DNA from: Komagataeibacter sp. FNDCF1
Lineage (GTDB): Bacteria > Pseudomonadota > Alphaproteobacteria > Acetobacterales > Acetobacteraceae
Direction: 5' to 3'
Assembly (NCBI RefSeq): GCF_021295335.1
Contig: NZ_JAIWOT010000001.1
Location: 2,650,501-2,714,500 of the forward strand
Length of the DNA stretch: 64,000 nucleotides
The notes beneath the pieces are model-generated. The model was not told where the DNA came from. It ran no database searches and saw only the letters and a program-made list of their open reading frames with translations. Position 1 is the first letter of the stretch; the number at the start of each line of letters is the position of its first letter. A program made the position numbers and the translations under genes. This document shows positions 37,064 to 47,579 of the stretch, one piece after another.

Positions 37064-38611
37064 ATGGATACGTCCGTTGCCCGTCCCGAACTGCTGCTGG
37101 TGGCTGATGCCGTAGCGCGGGAAAAGTCGATTGACCGCGAGGAAGTGCTCGAAGCGATGGAGCAGGCCATCCAGAAGGCCGGTCGCGCCAAGTACGGTCA
37201 TGAAAAGGATATCCGCGCCACCATCGACCGCAAGACCGGCGATGTCCGCCTCTCTCGCTGGACCGAAGCGGTCGAGGCGGTGGAGAACGAGGAAACCCAG
37301 ATCCCGCTCTACATCGCGCGCAAGTTCAAGCCCGAGATCCAGCTGGGCGAATACCTGATCGACCCGCTGCCGCCCATCGACTTCGGTCGGATTGCGGCGC
37401 AGACGGCCAAGCAGGTCATTGTCCAGCGCGTGCGTGAATACGAGCGCCGCCGCCAGTTCAATGACTTCAAGGACCGCGTGGGCGAGATCATCAACGGTAC
37501 CGTCAAGCGCACGGAATATGGCAACCTGCTGGTTGAAATCGGCGATGCCGAAGCCCTGCTGCGCCGTGATGAGCTGATCCCGCGTGAGAGCTTCCGCAAT
37601 TCCGACCGCGTGCGCGCCTACATCTATGATGTGCGTGACGAACCGCGCGGCCCGCAGATTTTCCTCTCGCGCACGCATCCGGCCTTCCTCGCCAAGCTGT
37701 TCGCGCAGGAAGTGCCCGAGATCTACGATGGCATCATCGAGATCAAGGCCGTGGCGCGCGACCCCGGTTCGCGCGCCAAGATGGCCGTCATCTCGCGTGA
37801 TGCCGCCATCGACCCGGTCGGCGCCTGTGTTGGCGTGCGCGGCCGGCGCGTGCAGGAAGTGGTCAAGGAACTTCAGGGCGAGAAGATCGATATCATCCCA
37901 TGGAGCCCGCAGGCCGCGACCTTTGTCGTCAATGCCCTTGCCCCGGCTGAAGTCAGCAAGGTGGTGATGGACGAGGAAGCGGGTCGGGTGGAGGTTGTCG
38001 TCCCCGATGACCAGCTCAGCCTTGCCATCGGGCGCCGCGGGCAGAATGTCCGTCTGGCCAGTCAGTTGACGCGCTGGGACATCGACATCCTGACCGAAGC
38101 CGAGGAATCGGAGCGCAGGCAGGAAGAATTCCGTCGCCGCAGCGGCCAGTTCGTCAGCTCGCTGGATGTTGATGATGTGATTGCCGGGCTTCTGGTGACC
38201 GAAGGTTTCCATTCCGTCGAGGAACTGGCCTTTGCCGACCCCGAGGAACTGGCGAACATCGAAGGCTTTGATGAGGATGTGGCCGGTGAGCTCGTCCTGC
38301 GTGCCGAGCGGCATCTCGCCCACCAGGAAGAGCAGCTGGATGAAAAGCGCCGTGAACTTGGTGTCAGTGACGATATCGCGGTGCTGGGCGTGTTCACCAA
38401 CCAGATGCTGGTGACGCTGGGTGAAAAGGGCGTGAAGACGCTTGATGATCTGGCCGACCTGGCAGGTGACGAACTGGTCGAGATCCTTGGCAGCGATGCC
38501 ATAGACGAGGATGCGGCCAACGAAATCATCATGGCGGCCCGTGCCCACTGGTTTGAAGGCGACGAGACGGGTGATGCAAAGGCCGAAACAGGGGAGACGT
38601 CCGACGTCTGA
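37064..38611 (+). CDS. nusA: Transcription termination/antitermination factor NusA
   Basis: Binds RNA polymerase and RNA to modulate pausing, termination and antitermination. 515 aa: N-terminal polymerase-binding domain, S1 domain (about 135-200), KH1 and KH2 (VGACVGVRGRRVQEVVKEL and LSLAIGRRGQNVRLASQLT), and acidic C-terminal repeats with helix-hairpin-helix motifs (VEELAFADPEELANIEGFD, LDDLADLAGDELVEILG). GGAG lies six bases before ATG 37064, so the in-frame GTG at 37052 is unlikely. Operon with rimP, ylxR, infB and rbfA. Confidence 0.97.
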   Translation: MDTSVARPELLLVADAVAREKSIDREEVLEAMEQAIQKAGRAKYGHEKDIRATIDRKTGDVRLSRWTEAVEAVENEETQIPLYIARKFKPEIQLGEYLIDPLPPIDFGRIAAQTAKQVIVQRVREYERRRQFNDFKDRVGEIINGTVKRTEYGNLLVEIGDAEALLRRDELIPRESFRNSDRVRAYIYDVRDEPRGPQIFLSRTHPAFLAKLFAQEVPEIYDGIIEIKAVARDPGSRAKMAVISRDAAIDPVGACVGVRGRRVQEVVKELQGEKIDIIPWSPQAATFVVNALAPAEVSKVVMDEEAGRVEVVVPDDQLSLAIGRRGQNVRLASQLTRWDIDILTEAEESERRQEEFRRRSGQFVSSLDVDDVIAGLLVTEGFHSVEELAFADPEELANIEGFDEDVAGELVLRAERHLAHQEEQLDEKRRELGVSDDIAVLGVFTNQMLVTLGEKGVKTLDDLADLAGDELVEILGSDAIDEDAANEIIMAARAHWFEGDETGDAKAETGETSDV

Positions 38612-38645
38612 GCGGGATCATCTGAACGCGGAAGACGCGGGAGAC

Positions 38646-39278
38646 ATGGCGGAAGAGGAGCGTGGCCCGCTCCGCCGCTGCGCCGTTACCCGTGTCCGGC
38701 TGCCCAGGGAGCAAATGATCAGATTCGTCATTTCCCCTGATGGAGTCGTGATCCCTGATCTTTCCGCACGTCTGCCCGGACGGGGAATTTGGTTGAGCGC
38801 ACGTGCGGATGTGTTAGAAACAGCACGCACACGTGGCGTATTTGCCCGTGCGGCAAGGGGAAGGGTTGTTATTCACCCTGACCTGACCCATCTTGTAGCG
38901 GATGGGCTGCTGCGGCGCATGATGGATGTCGTAGGGCTGGCACGGCGGGCCGGACAGATTGTCTGCGGGTTCGCCAAGGTGCGTGAGTGGGTTGTGGGCG
39001 GTCGTGCCGGTCTGGTCATCCAGGCGGCCGATGGCAGTCCCGACGAGAGGAAGAGAGTTTTGTCTGGTGCACGGGACCTGCCGGTTACGGTTGTTCCTAC
39101 GGCATCGGGTCTGGGTGCGGCATTTGGCCGTGACCATGTTGTTCATGCAGCGATGCTGCATGGTGAACTGGCACGCCGTTTCCGTATCGAGAGTGAACGT
39201 TTTGCGGGCCTGTCCGGCAGGGCTGGCCCGAATTCGGCGGAGTGTTCCGCCGGACGGTGTGAACAGGCGGGTACATGA
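38646..39278 (+). CDS. YlxR-L7Ae fusion RNA-binding protein (DUF448)
   Basis: A 210-aa protein. The N-terminal YlxR/DUF448 domain is marked by [19 protein letters not shown] and [18 protein letters not shown]-terminal L7Ae/YlxQ-like RNA-binding domain follows ([23 protein letters not shown], with [11 protein letters not shown]). The two-domain fusion is the usual form in alphaproteobacteria, whereas Bacillus has separate ylxR and ylxQ genes in the same operon position. GGGAG lies close before the ATG. Its stop overlaps the infB start (ATGA). Confidence 0.92.
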   Translation: MAEEERGPLRRCAVTRVRLPREQMIRFVISPDGVVIPDLSARLPGRGIWLSARADVLETARTRGVFARAARGRVVIHPDLTHLVADGLLRRMMDVVGLARRAGQIVCGFAKVREWVVGGRAGLVIQAADGSPDERKRVLSGARDLPVTVVPTASGLGAAFGRDHVVHAAMLHGELARRFRIESERFAGLSGRAGPNSAECSAGRCEQAGT

Positions 39279-41980
39279 GCGAAGGCAACGATCAGGATCA
39301 GGGTAAGGGACGCTTGTCCCTGCGGCCGGCGGGCCGGAGGGAAGTCGGACGGACGGTGGATGCCGGCTCCGTACGGCAGAGCTTCAGCCATGGTCGATCA
39401 AAGGTGGTTCAGGTCGAGGTGCGCAAGAAGCGCGGGGCCGGGGCCGCAGGTAACGGATCGGGGCCGGCTGGCGGTCGCGCCGGTGGCCGGGGCGGGCGCG
39501 CCCTGACGGCAGCGGAGCTGGCGACCCGCCAGCGCGTGCTGGAAGAGCAGCGCAACGCTGCCATCCAGCGTGAGAAGGAAGCCCGCGAGCAGGAGAAGAT
39601 CACCATTCTCTCCGCTGCGGAAGAAGCTCGCCGCCAGGAAGAGGAAAATGCCCGCCGTGCCGAAGAAGAGGCACAGGCGAAGGCAGACGCCGCGGCAGAG
39701 GAAGAAGCCCGCAGGCGGGAAGCCCAGGGCGCGGCACGAGCCACTCCTCCCGCAGCCGAGGCGGAGCCGCCCGGTCCTGTCGTGTCGTCCGTGCCCATTC
39801 CGGGTGAGGTCACGCTCGCGCCGCCAATGCAGCGCCTGCGTCCGCTGGCCGAACGTGCGATCATGCCGGCGCAGCCGGTTCGTCCGTCACGTCCGGCTAC
39901 GGGCGGCGGGGCCGCGCGCCCGGCGGGTGCCGCCGGTGCCACTGCAGGGGCAGGCGAGACGCTGCGCCTGCGTGGAGGCCGTGCGGAAGGGGGCGAGGAA
40001 GAACGCCGCCCCAGCCGCCGTCCCGGCAGCGCCACGCCCAGCCGCCGCCCCTCGGGTGGTGCGAAAAAGAACAGTGACAGCCGCCGGGCCGGTCGTATCG
40101 ACGTGCAGGCCGCAATCGAGGGGGATGACGACAAGACCCGTTCGCTCGCCTCGGTCCGCCGCCAGCGTGAGCGTGAACGCCGTCAGGCCGAGCTCGAGCG
40201 CCTGCGCTCCGACCAGGTGCGCGTGGTGCGTGATGTCGTGCTGCCTGAAACCATTACAGTGCAGGAACTGGCAAACCGTATGGCCGCCCGTCAGGGCGAA
40301 GTCATCAAGGCGCTCATGAAAATGGGTGTGATGGCCACAGTGACCCAGTCGCTCGATGCGGATACCGCTGAGCTGATCGTGCAGGAATTTGGCCACCGCG
40401 TGCGCCGTGTATCCGACAGCGATGTGGAAATCGGTATTGAGGGAATCGAGGACAGGCCCGAGGACCTCAAGCCGCGTCCGCCGGTCGTGACCGTGATGGG
40501 TCATGTCGATCACGGCAAGACCTCTCTGCTCGACGCGCTGCGCACGACCGATGTCGCCAATGGTGAAGCCGGTGGCATCACCCAGCATATCGGTGCGTAT
40601 CAGGTCACACTGGCATCGGGTTCGCGCATCACCTTCATCGATACGCCGGGCCACGAAGCCTTTACCGCCATGCGTGCCCGTGGCGCGTCGGTGACGGATG
40701 TCGTGGTGCTGGTTGTTGCGGCGGATGACGGCGTGATGCCGCAGACGATCGAGGCCATCAAGCACGCCAAGGCGGCGGATGCTCCGATTATCGTTGCGAT
40801 CAACAAGTGCGACAAGCCGGGTGCGAACCCCGACCGCGTGCGCCAGGAACTGCTGAACCACGAGATCGTGGTGGAAAGCATGGGCGGTGATACGCAGGAT
40901 GTCGAGGTCTCGGCCCTGAAGCGGACCGGGCTTGGCAAGCTTGAGGAAGCGATCCTGCTGCAGGCCGAAATCCTTGACCTGAAAGCCAATCCCGACCGGG
41001 TTGCCGAAGGTTCCGTGATCGAAAGCCGCCTTGACCGTGGCCGTGGTCCGGTTGCGACCGTACTGGTCCAGAAGGGCACGCTGCGTCGCTCCGATATTGT
41101 GGTGGCCGGTGCCGAATGGGGCCGTGTGCGCGCCATGATTGACGACCGTAACCGCCAGCTTGCCGAAGCCGGGCCGTCCATGCCGGTCGAGATCCTGGGC
41201 ATTACCGGGGTTCCGGGTGCAGGTGAGCCGTTCGTGGTGGTGGAAAACGAGAATCGCGCCCGCGAAATCTCGGAGTTCCGCCAGCGCGTGATCAAGGACC
41301 GCATGGCCGCGGGCCAGACCGCCGCGCGCGGTACGCTGGACCAGATGCTGGCCCGTATTCAGGCGGGTGCGCAGAAGGAAGTCGCCGTTCTGATCAAGGC
41401 GGACGTGCAGGGTTCGGCCGAGGCGCTGGAAGCCACGGTGCAGAAGCTGGAGCATGAAGAAGTCAAGATCCGCGTGCTCAACGCCACCGTCGGGCAGATC
41501 ACCGAAAGCGATGTGCAGCTGGCCAAGGCATCGGGTGCCATTATCGTGGCCTTCAATGTCCGCGCCACGGCGCAGGCCCGTGAACTGGCACAGCGTGAGG
41601 GCGTGGATATCCGCTACTATTCCATCATCTACCAGGTGGCGGATGATGTGGAACAGCTGGTTCGCGGCAAGATCGCGCCCAAGCATCGCGAGAAGTTCCT
41701 GGGTTACGCCGAAATCCGCAAGGTTTTCGAAATCACCAAGGTTGGCAAGGTCGCTGGCTGTTACGTGACCGAGGGTGTGGTCAAGCGTGGCTGTGGCGTA
41801 CGCCTGCTGCGTGACAACGTGGTGATCCATGAAGGTGACCTGAGCCAGCTCAAGCGCTTCAAGGACGATGTCAAGGAAGTAGCGCGCGGCTATGAATGCG
41901 GCCTGTCCTTTGCAGGGTATAACGACCTGCGTGAGGGGGATGTGGTCGAGTGCTATGAAATGGAACTGGTTCCGGCATGA
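39275..41980 (+). CDS. infB: Translation initiation factor IF-2
   Basis: GTPase that places fMet-tRNA on the 30S subunit. 901 aa: a long charged Ala/Glu/Arg-rich N-terminal region (to about residue 320), the IF-2 N domain ([20 protein letters not shown]), GTPase motifs GHVDHGKT (from residue 409), [15 protein letters not shown] and NKCDKPGAN, then domains II, III ([17 protein letters not shown]) and the C-terminal fMet-binding domain. Overlaps ylxR upstream and rbfA downstream by 4 bases each, so three genes are translationally coupled. Confidence 0.98.
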   Translation: MSEGNDQDQGKGRLSLRPAGRREVGRTVDAGSVRQSFSHGRSKVVQVEVRKKRGAGAAGNGSGPAGGRAGGRGGRALTAAELATRQRVLEEQRNAAIQREKEAREQEKITILSAAEEARRQEEENARRAEEEAQAKADAAAEEEARRREAQGAARATPPAAEAEPPGPVVSSVPIPGEVTLAPPMQRLRPLAERAIMPAQPVRPSRPATGGGAARPAGAAGATAGAGETLRLRGGRAEGGEEERRPSRRPGSATPSRRPSGGAKKNSDSRRAGRIDVQAAIEGDDDKTRSLASVRRQRERERRQAELERLRSDQVRVVRDVVLPETITVQELANRMAARQGEVIKALMKMGVMATVTQSLDADTAELIVQEFGHRVRRVSDSDVEIGIEGIEDRPEDLKPRPPVVTVMGHVDHGKTSLLDALRTTDVANGEAGGITQHIGAYQVTLASGSRITFIDTPGHEAFTAMRARGASVTDVVVLVVAADDGVMPQTIEAIKHAKAADAPIIVAINKCDKPGANPDRVRQELLNHEIVVESMGGDTQDVEVSALKRTGLGKLEEAILLQAEILDLKANPDRVAEGSVIESRLDRGRGPVATVLVQKGTLRRSDIVVAGAEWGRVRAMIDDRNRQLAEAGPSMPVEILGITGVPGAGEPFVVVENENRAREISEFRQRVIKDRMAAGQTAARGTLDQMLARIQAGAQKEVAVLIKADVQGSAEALEATVQKLEHEEVKIRVLNATVGQITESDVQLAKASGAIIVAFNVRATAQARELAQREGVDIRYYSIIYQVADDVEQLVRGKIAPKHREKFLGYAEIRKVFEITKVGKVAGCYVTEGVVKRGCGVRLLRDNVVIHEGDLSQLKRFKDDVKEVARGYECGLSFAGYNDLREGDVVECYEMELVPA

Positions 41981-42423
41981 GCCGTAATGCATCCAGAAAA
42001 GGGATGAGCGAGAGCGGGCCGGCAGGGAAACTTGCCGGCCATTCCGCGTCAGGCCCCTCGCAGCGCCAGTTGCGTGTGGCGGAAGAAGTGCGCCGTGTGC
42101 TGGCGGAAATCTTCGCCCGTACGGAGTTCCGGGACCCGGATCTGGCGGATGTGCGCATTACCGTGACCGAAGTGCGTATTTCCCCCGACCTGAAGCATGC
42201 AACCGTATTTGTTGCACGCCTTGGCCGCAGCGACGTGGCGGAACTGTTGCCTGCACTCAAGCGTGTGACCCCGTTCCTCCGTACGCGCCTGTCGCATGCG
42301 CTGCGCCTGCGCGGTGTGCCCGACCTGCATTTCCAGCCCGATACCGCGCTGGATTACGCCATGGAAGTGGACACCATGCTGCGTCAGCCTGAAGTCCAGC
42401 GGGACCTGAAGGACGAAGACTGA
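41977..42423 (+). CDS. rbfA: Ribosome-binding factor A RbfA
   Basis: Cold-shock-type 30S maturation factor acting on the 16S 5' end. 148 aa with a KH-like fold: [43 protein letters not shown] and [19 protein letters not shown] are typical. A non-conserved 25-residue N-terminal extension ([17 protein letters not shown]) precedes the domain. The start overlaps infB. Last gene of the rimP-rbfA transcript: a repeat, a terminator and an opposite-strand gene follow before truB. Confidence 0.95.
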   Translation: MSRNASRKGMSESGPAGKLAGHSASGPSQRQLRVAEEVRRVLAEIFARTEFRDPDLADVRITVTEVRISPDLKHATVFVARLGRSDVAELLPALKRVTPFLRTRLSHALRLRGVPDLHFQPDTALDYAMEVDTMLRQPEVQRDLKDED

Positions 42424-42460
42424 AGCGCGTTCGCAGGTCATCCTGTCATAAAAAATGATA

Positions 42461-42540
42461 AAAGTTTTCAGGGGTCACCTTTTTTCAGGAAGATGACGTT
42501 CTTCTGAAGCTCTCCAAAAAAGCTTCACCAAGAACCCCTT
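42461..42540 (+). repeat. Intergenic three-arm repeat, copy D (forward)
   Basis: Diverged copy. Arm 1 is GTCACCTT...AAGATGAC, where both sides have changed from GCCGCC/GGCGGC yet still pair. Arm 2 is GAAGCT...AGCTTC. The outer stem is partly kept. The left flank CATAAAAAATGAT matches that of copy A. Convergent junction of rbfA and the MCE gene. Confidence 0.8.
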
Positions 42541-42555
42541 TGTCACTTGCTAATA

Positions 42556-42592
42556 AAAAACCCGGTTCTGGCATCTGCCTGACCGGGTTTTT
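42556..42592. terminator. Bidirectional intrinsic terminator (rbfA / MCE gene)
   Basis: Stem AAAAACCCGGT (42556-42566) with ACCGGGTTTTT (42582-42592) around a 15-base loop. T-rich on the plus side and, by symmetry, U-rich on the minus strand. Lies 25 bases beyond the MCE gene stop and separates the rimP-rbfA transcript from the opposing gene. Confidence 0.85.
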
Positions 42593-42617
42593 GCTGCCTG
42601 TCCATGCAGGGCGTGGC

Positions 42618-43589
42618 CTAATTGCGTCGGCCCATCAGCAGCAGTTGCGGGTTGCGTTCCACATCGGTGGCGAAGCCACGCAGGGCGGCGGCGGCGGCGG
42701 CAAGGTCGCGCAGCGACGAATCGATATTGGAACGGTCGGCAGAACTGGGGGCCGTGATGTCGTGCAGGCCGGCCAGTGCCCCGCGTGCCTCGGTTACCGT
42801 ATCGTTGGAGTTGACCAGCAGGGTATGCAGTTCACTGCCGCGCGCATCCAGCTGTGCCGTGCCACTGTCAGCCAGATGATTGATGGAGGTCAGCGTGCTG
42901 TCCATCCGGTGGTCAAGATCCCGGATGGCATCGGTCGCGGTATCGACCGTGACCCGCGTGTGGTCGGACGTGGCGCGAACGCTGTCCACCAGCGGGGGGA
43001 GATCCTTGTCCAGCTTGTCGGCCAGCGTGCGGATGCTGACCAGCATGGCATCGGCATTGTTGGCAATGTTCTTGAGCGGCAGCGCGGTCAGCGCATCGGT
43101 CAGCTTCTGCATGTCCGATTCACGGGCGGGAATTTCGATCATGCTGGTCAGGCCGGGATGCAGCTTGGCGGGCACGCCGGGGTCGAATGTCAGGTCGATT
43201 TCTTCCTGCCCGGTCACGAAGCTCTGCATGTGCATTTCGGCCCGCAGCCCGTTTTCGATCAGGCGCGGCAGTTCCCGCGTGTCCAGTGCCTTGCCGTGGC
43301 CGCCTGCCATGCGCGCGCCATTGGCCTCCAGCTCCAGCGTGACCGGAATGTAGGCCTGATGGGTCTGGGGATCGAACTGAACGGCAATATGCTCCACATG
43401 CCCCACCTGCACCCCATCGAAGGTGACCGGCGCGCCAACACCCAGCCCGTTGACCGGGCTGTCGAATATCACCATGGCGTGGTTGGTGGGGGAAAAGGGA
43501 TGAAACTGTCCGAACAGCGCTATGGCGGTCACACCAAGCAGGGCCCCACCCAACACAAATGCACCGACCGTGGTCTGCCGTTCAGCCAT
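42618..43589 (-). CDS. MCE (MlaD) family protein
   Basis: 323 aa: one N-terminal transmembrane helix (residues about 8-27), an MCE domain (about 38-120, VNGLGVGAPVTFDGVQVGHV, then a second beta segment with TGQEEIDLTFDP), and a long helical C-terminal part with coiled-coil character. MCE proteins form periplasmic hexameric rings or tubes that carry phospholipids between membranes. The usual MlaE permease and MlaF ATPase genes are not adjacent. It lies on the opposite strand inside the rbfA-truB interval, which is normally continuous or close. Confidence 0.88.
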   Translation of the reverse strand: MAERQTTVGAFVLGGALLGVTAIALFGQFHPFSPTNHAMVIFDSPVNGLGVGAPVTFDGVQVGHVEHIAVQFDPQTHQAYIPVTLELEANGARMAGGHGKALDTRELPRLIENGLRAEMHMQSFVTGQEEIDLTFDPGVPAKLHPGLTSMIEIPARESDMQKLTDALTALPLKNIANNADAMLVSIRTLADKLDKDLPPLVDSVRATSDHTRVTVDTATDAIRDLDHRMDSTLTSINHLADSGTAQLDARGSELHTLLVNSNDTVTEARGALAGLHDITAPSSADRSNIDSSLRDLAAAAAALRGFATDVERNPQLLLMGRRN

Positions 43590-43843
43590 GGTGTTCAGGT
43601 CTCCCTAGACGCAGAATGAAAAAAACTCCCGAACACAATCAGCCATGCGCCCGTTTGCTGCAAGATGACACCACCTTTCCCCGAAACAAAGCGGGATACG
43701 GGGATGGCAGGCATGTGCCCGCCCTGCCTTTTACCATGTAGGGGGCAGGCCGCCAGCCCCCGTGGCGGAATGGGGCATTGCCGTGCATGCGTGCCTCGTC
43801 TAAACGCTGCCCACCCCCCTTACCCCGTACAAGGTGCCCTGCA

Positions 43844-44764
43844 ATGCGACGCAAACGTGGACGCCCGCTTGATGGCTGGCTGGTGATCGACAAGCCATCA
43901 GGCATGACATCCACCCAGGTCGTGGGCCGGGTGCGCTATCTGTTCGATGCGGCGAAGGCAGGCCATGGCGGCACGCTGGACCCGCTGGCTACCGGCCTGC
44001 TGCCCATAGCCTTTGGCAGGGCGACCAAGACCGTGCCCTACATCATGGATGGCACCAAGCGTTACCACTTCACCCTGCGTATCGGTGAAGCGCGCGATAG
44101 TGATGACGCCGAAGGTGCCGTGACGGCCACATCCGCCATCCGTCCGGACAATGCGGCGTTCGAGGCGGCGCTGGCGGCCTTCCGTGGCGAGATCATGCAG
44201 GTGCCCCCGGTCTATTCCGCGCTGAAGGTGGGGGGAAAACGCTCTTACGACATGGCGCGCGCGGGCCATGCGCCCGACCTGCCGCCGCGACCCGCGCGCA
44301 TCGACCGTTTCGAACTGATTGCGCGCCCCGACGCCGATACGGCCGTGTTCGAGGTGGAATCGGGCAAGGGGGTGTACATGCGCTCGCTTGCACGCGATAT
44401 CGCGCTGGCCTGCGGCACGGTGGGCCATGTGGCGGCACTGCGGCGGCTGAACGTGGGGCCTTTTGATGAATCCCATGCGATTCCACTGGACAAAATTGTC
44501 CCGAGCGCCGACAACGCGCCTGCCCCACCGGATCTGCTTCTTCCGGTCGCGACCGCGCTGGCCGACATCCCGGCGCTGGCCCTGACCCGGGAGGAAGCGG
44601 ATGCCCTGTCATTTGGCCAGGCGATTGACCTGAACCAGCTGGCGGACCGGATGCCGGAACACACCGATCCCCGCTCGGGTGTCGTGCGTGCGATGGATGG
44701 GGCGCGCGTGGTCGGGCTGTGCCGCCCCGAGGGTGGGTGGCTGCGATCCGTGCGCATGCTCTGA
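43844..44764 (+). CDS. truB: tRNA pseudouridine(55) synthase TruB
   Basis: Makes pseudouridine 55 in the T-loop of tRNAs. 306 aa. RGRPLDGWLVIDKPSGMTST at the N-terminus, catalytic Asp in GHGGTLDPLATGLLP, VPPVYSALKVGGKRSYDMAR and the GVYMRSLARDIA motif. A C-terminal PUA-like segment is short but visible. AAGGTG lies about ten bases before ATG 43844; an earlier frame start at 43778 adds non-conserved residues. Followed after 24 bases by rpsO. Confidence 0.96.
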   Translation: MRRKRGRPLDGWLVIDKPSGMTSTQVVGRVRYLFDAAKAGHGGTLDPLATGLLPIAFGRATKTVPYIMDGTKRYHFTLRIGEARDSDDAEGAVTATSAIRPDNAAFEAALAAFRGEIMQVPPVYSALKVGGKRSYDMARAGHAPDLPPRPARIDRFELIARPDADTAVFEVESGKGVYMRSLARDIALACGTVGHVAALRRLNVGPFDESHAIPLDKIVPSADNAPAPPDLLLPVATALADIPALALTREEADALSFGQAIDLNQLADRMPEHTDPRSGVVRAMDGARVVGLCRPEGGWLRSVRML

Positions 44765-44788
44765 ACCGGATGATCAATGGAGAGAATG

Positions 44789-45058
44789 ATGTCGATTACT
44801 GCTGAACGCCGCACGGCGCTTATTGGCGAATACCGCAATGCCGAGACCGACACGGGCTCGCCGGAAGTGCAGGTCGCGCTGCTGACCGAGCGGATCGTGA
44901 ACCTGACCGACCACCTCAAGACCCACGCGAAGGATTTCCATTCCCGCCGTGGCCTGCTGATGCTGGTCGGCCGTCGTCGCCGCCTGCTGGACTATGTCAA
45001 GCGCAAGGACCAGGCCCGTTACGAAACGCTCATCAAGCGCCTCGGCCTGCGTCGCTGA
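44789..45058 (+). CDS. rpsO: 30S ribosomal protein S15
   Basis: 89 aa, exact family length. Typical sequence: [69 protein letters not shown] lies five bases before ATG 44789, so the in-frame start at 44777 is not used. S15 binds the central domain of 16S rRNA and in several bacteria represses its own mRNA. Typical truB-rpsO-pnp arrangement. Confidence 0.98.
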   Translation: MSITAERRTALIGEYRNAETDTGSPEVQVALLTERIVNLTDHLKTHAKDFHSRRGLLMLVGRRRRLLDYVKRKDQARYETLIKRLGLRR

Positions 45059-45356
45059 TTTGCGGCATGGCGGGAACGCGTCCATAATGCGTACCCGCAC
45101 GGTCTGAACGGTCACGGCGCATGCATGGGCATGCCCGTGTCCGGTCGGGCCGGATATTTTCAGGCGCCCACCAGGGGCGCCGCCAACACGCTGCCACGCC
45201 ATGGCGGAGATGTCCGGACCCGGATCGCAGCGTTTCAGGCCACATGGTGTTCTGGCGGCCGTGCCGTCGCGCTCCATGCCGTCCGAGGCGCTGCCATCAT
45301 ACGTTCCCATGTCCGGCCCGCCTGCATTGCGGCAGTCAACGGACAGGGTTGTCTGG
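45059..45356 (+). promoter_or_regulatory. rpsO-pnp intergenic leader
   Basis: About 300 bases with no convincing gene. It holds a perfect 7-bp hairpin GGCGCCC/GGGCGCC (45163-45181) and the palindrome GGGCATGCCC at about 45127-45136. In E. coli this interval carries the rpsO terminator, the pnp promoter and an RNase III-cut stem used in PNPase autoregulation. Such a role here is inferred from position only. Confidence 0.5.
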
Positions 45357-47495
45357 ATGTTTAATTATTTTCGCAAGGAAATCGAATGGGGCGGCCGCCC
45401 GCTGGTGCTGGAAACGGGCAAGATCGCCCGCCAGGCCGACGGTGCAGTTGTCGTGACCTATGGCGATACGGTGGTGCTGTGCACGGCCGTTGGCGCCAAG
45501 AGCGTCAAGCCGGGGCAGGACTTCTTCCCGCTGACGGTCAACTATCAGGAAAAGGCCTATGCCGCGGGCAAGATCCCCGGTGGCTTCTTCAAGCGTGAAG
45601 GCCGCCCGAGCGAGGCCGAGGTCCTGAACTCGCGCCTGATCGACCGCCCGCTGCGCCCGCTGTTTCCCGAGAACTTCCGCAACGAAGTGCAGGTCATCGC
45701 CACCGTGCTCAGCCACGATATGGAGAACGACCCCGCCGTTGTGGCGCTGATCGGCTGTTCGGCCGCGCTGACGCTGTCGGGCATTCCGTTCTTCGGCCCC
45801 GTGGGTGCGGCCCGCGTGGGTTACAGCAACGGCAAATACGTACTGAACCCGACCATTTCCCAGCTCAAGGAAAGCGAACTGGACCTGGTCGTGGCCGGTA
45901 CGTCCGAAGGCGTGCTGATGGTCGAGTCCGAGGCGGTGGAACTGTCCGAGGACGTGATGCTGGGCGCCGTGACCTTCGGCCACGAAGCCTTCCAGCCGGT
46001 GATCGACCTGATCATCGACCTGGCCGAAAGTGCGGCAAAGGCCCCGTGGGACCTGGCCGAGCCGACGGCTGAGGAAGTCAAGCTGCGCAAGAAGGTGGAC
46101 AAGGCCGGTCGCGCCCTGATCGCCGATGCCTACAAGGAACGCGCCAAGCAGGTGCGTTACAAGAAGGTTGCCGCGGCGCGTGAAGCCATCCTGGCGAAGA
46201 TTGGCGAAGATGATGCCGCTGCCGCCAAGCCCATGATCAAGGATCTGGAAGCCGATGTGGTCCGCACCGAAGTGCTCGACACCGGTTTCCGCATCGATGG
46301 CCGTGATCTGGAAACGATCCGCCCGATCGTGTCCGAAGTCGGCATCCTGCCGCGTGCCCATGGCTCCGCCCTGTTTACCCGTGGGGAGACGCAGGCCCTT
46401 GTGGTCGCGACCCTTGGCACCGGGCAGGACGAGCAGATCGTGGATGCGCTGGAAGGCGAATACCGCAACAACTTCATGCTGCACTACAACTTCCCGCCCT
46501 TCTCGGTGGGTGAGTGCGGGCGCATGGGTTCTCCCGGTCGCCGTGAAATCGGCCATGGCAAGCTGGCATGGCGTGCGATCCACCCGCTGCTGCCGGGCAA
46601 GGACACCTTCCCGTACACCATGCGCGTGGTGTCCGAGATCACGGAAAGCAACGGCTCGTCCTCCATGGCGACCGTATGCGGCACGTCGCTGGCGCTGATG
46701 GATGCGGGTGTGCCGCTCAAGCGCCCGGTGGCGGGTATCGCCATGGGCCTGATCAAGGAAGACGAGGATTTCGCCGTCCTGTCCGACATCCTGGGTGATG
46801 AAGACCATCTGGGTGACATGGACTTCAAGGTGGCCGGCACCGAGCAGGGTGTCACCGCGCTGCAGATGGACATCAAGATCACGTCGATCACGCCGGAAAT
46901 CATGAAGATCGCGCTGGGGCAGGCCCGTCAGGGTCGCCTGCACATTCTGGGTGAGATGGCCAAGGCGCTGACCGAAGGCCGCACGGATGTCTCCTCCTCC
47001 GCCCCGAAGATCACCACGATCTCGGTTCCGAAGGAAAAGATCCGTGATGTGATCGGTCAGGGCGGTAAAGTTATCCGTGAGATCGTTGAATATTCGGGTG
47101 CCAAGATCGACATCAACGATGATGGCACGATCATGATCGCCGCATCCTCCGACGATCAGGCCGAAAAGGCCATCGAGCGGATCCGTGGCATCACGGCCGA
47201 ACCCGAAGTGGGCCACATCTATAACGGCAAGGTGGTCAAGACCGCCGATTTCGGGGCGTTCGTGAACTTCCTTGGCCCCCGTGACGGGCTGGTTCACATC
47301 TCCGAACTGGCGGAAGGGCGCGTTTCCAAGACGACCGACGTCGTCAAGCAGGGAGACGAGGTGAAGGTGAAGGTGCTGGGCTTTGACGATCGCGGCAAGG
47401 TCAAGCTGTCCATGCGCGTGGTTGACCAGAAGACCGGTGCCGACATTACCGACACCGTGGGCGCCAGGCCCGGCCGTGCCCCCGGCGCGCGGTAA
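45357..47495 (+). CDS. pnp: Polynucleotide phosphorylase PNPase
   Basis: Phosphorolytic 3'-5' exoribonuclease of RNA decay. 712 aa: two RNase PH domains (residues about 10-145 and 310-450, the second with [14 protein letters not shown]), an all-helical linker, KH domain ([20 protein letters not shown]) and S1 domain ([21 protein letters not shown]). The start [11 protein letters not shown] at 45357 matches the family; the frame is open upstream through the leader without homology. Follows rpsO in the same direction. Confidence 0.98.
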   Translation: MFNYFRKEIEWGGRPLVLETGKIARQADGAVVVTYGDTVVLCTAVGAKSVKPGQDFFPLTVNYQEKAYAAGKIPGGFFKREGRPSEAEVLNSRLIDRPLRPLFPENFRNEVQVIATVLSHDMENDPAVVALIGCSAALTLSGIPFFGPVGAARVGYSNGKYVLNPTISQLKESELDLVVAGTSEGVLMVESEAVELSEDVMLGAVTFGHEAFQPVIDLIIDLAESAAKAPWDLAEPTAEEVKLRKKVDKAGRALIADAYKERAKQVRYKKVAAAREAILAKIGEDDAAAAKPMIKDLEADVVRTEVLDTGFRIDGRDLETIRPIVSEVGILPRAHGSALFTRGETQALVVATLGTGQDEQIVDALEGEYRNNFMLHYNFPPFSVGECGRMGSPGRREIGHGKLAWRAIHPLLPGKDTFPYTMRVVSEITESNGSSSMATVCGTSLALMDAGVPLKRPVAGIAMGLIKEDEDFAVLSDILGDEDHLGDMDFKVAGTEQGVTALQMDIKITSITPEIMKIALGQARQGRLHILGEMAKALTEGRTDVSSSAPKITTISVPKEKIRDVIGQGGKVIREIVEYSGAKIDINDDGTIMIAASSDDQAEKAIERIRGITAEPEVGHIYNGKVVKTADFGAFVNFLGPRDGLVHISELAEGRVSKTTDVVKQGDEVKVKVLGFDDRGKVKLSMRVVDQKTGADITDTVGARPGRAPGAR

Positions 47496-47579
47496 GACGC
47501 GGGCCCCGGCCTACTTAACCCGGCGGGATGGGGGTAGCACAGGCCGCACCCTGCCGCCGGGCAGATACATGACGATGGA

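Noticed and set aside
35576-38548. A 990-codon open frame on the minus strand across rimP-nusA.
   Set aside because: It is antisense to rimP and nusA, whose motifs are certain. Only its last 212 codons (from 36214) look like a real gene; the long extension reflects high-GC codon bias.
39887-41992. A 701-codon open frame antisense to infB, and a 653-codon frame antisense to pnp (45336-47297).
   Set aside because: Both mirror strongly biased genes and have no signal, motif or ribosome binding site of their own.
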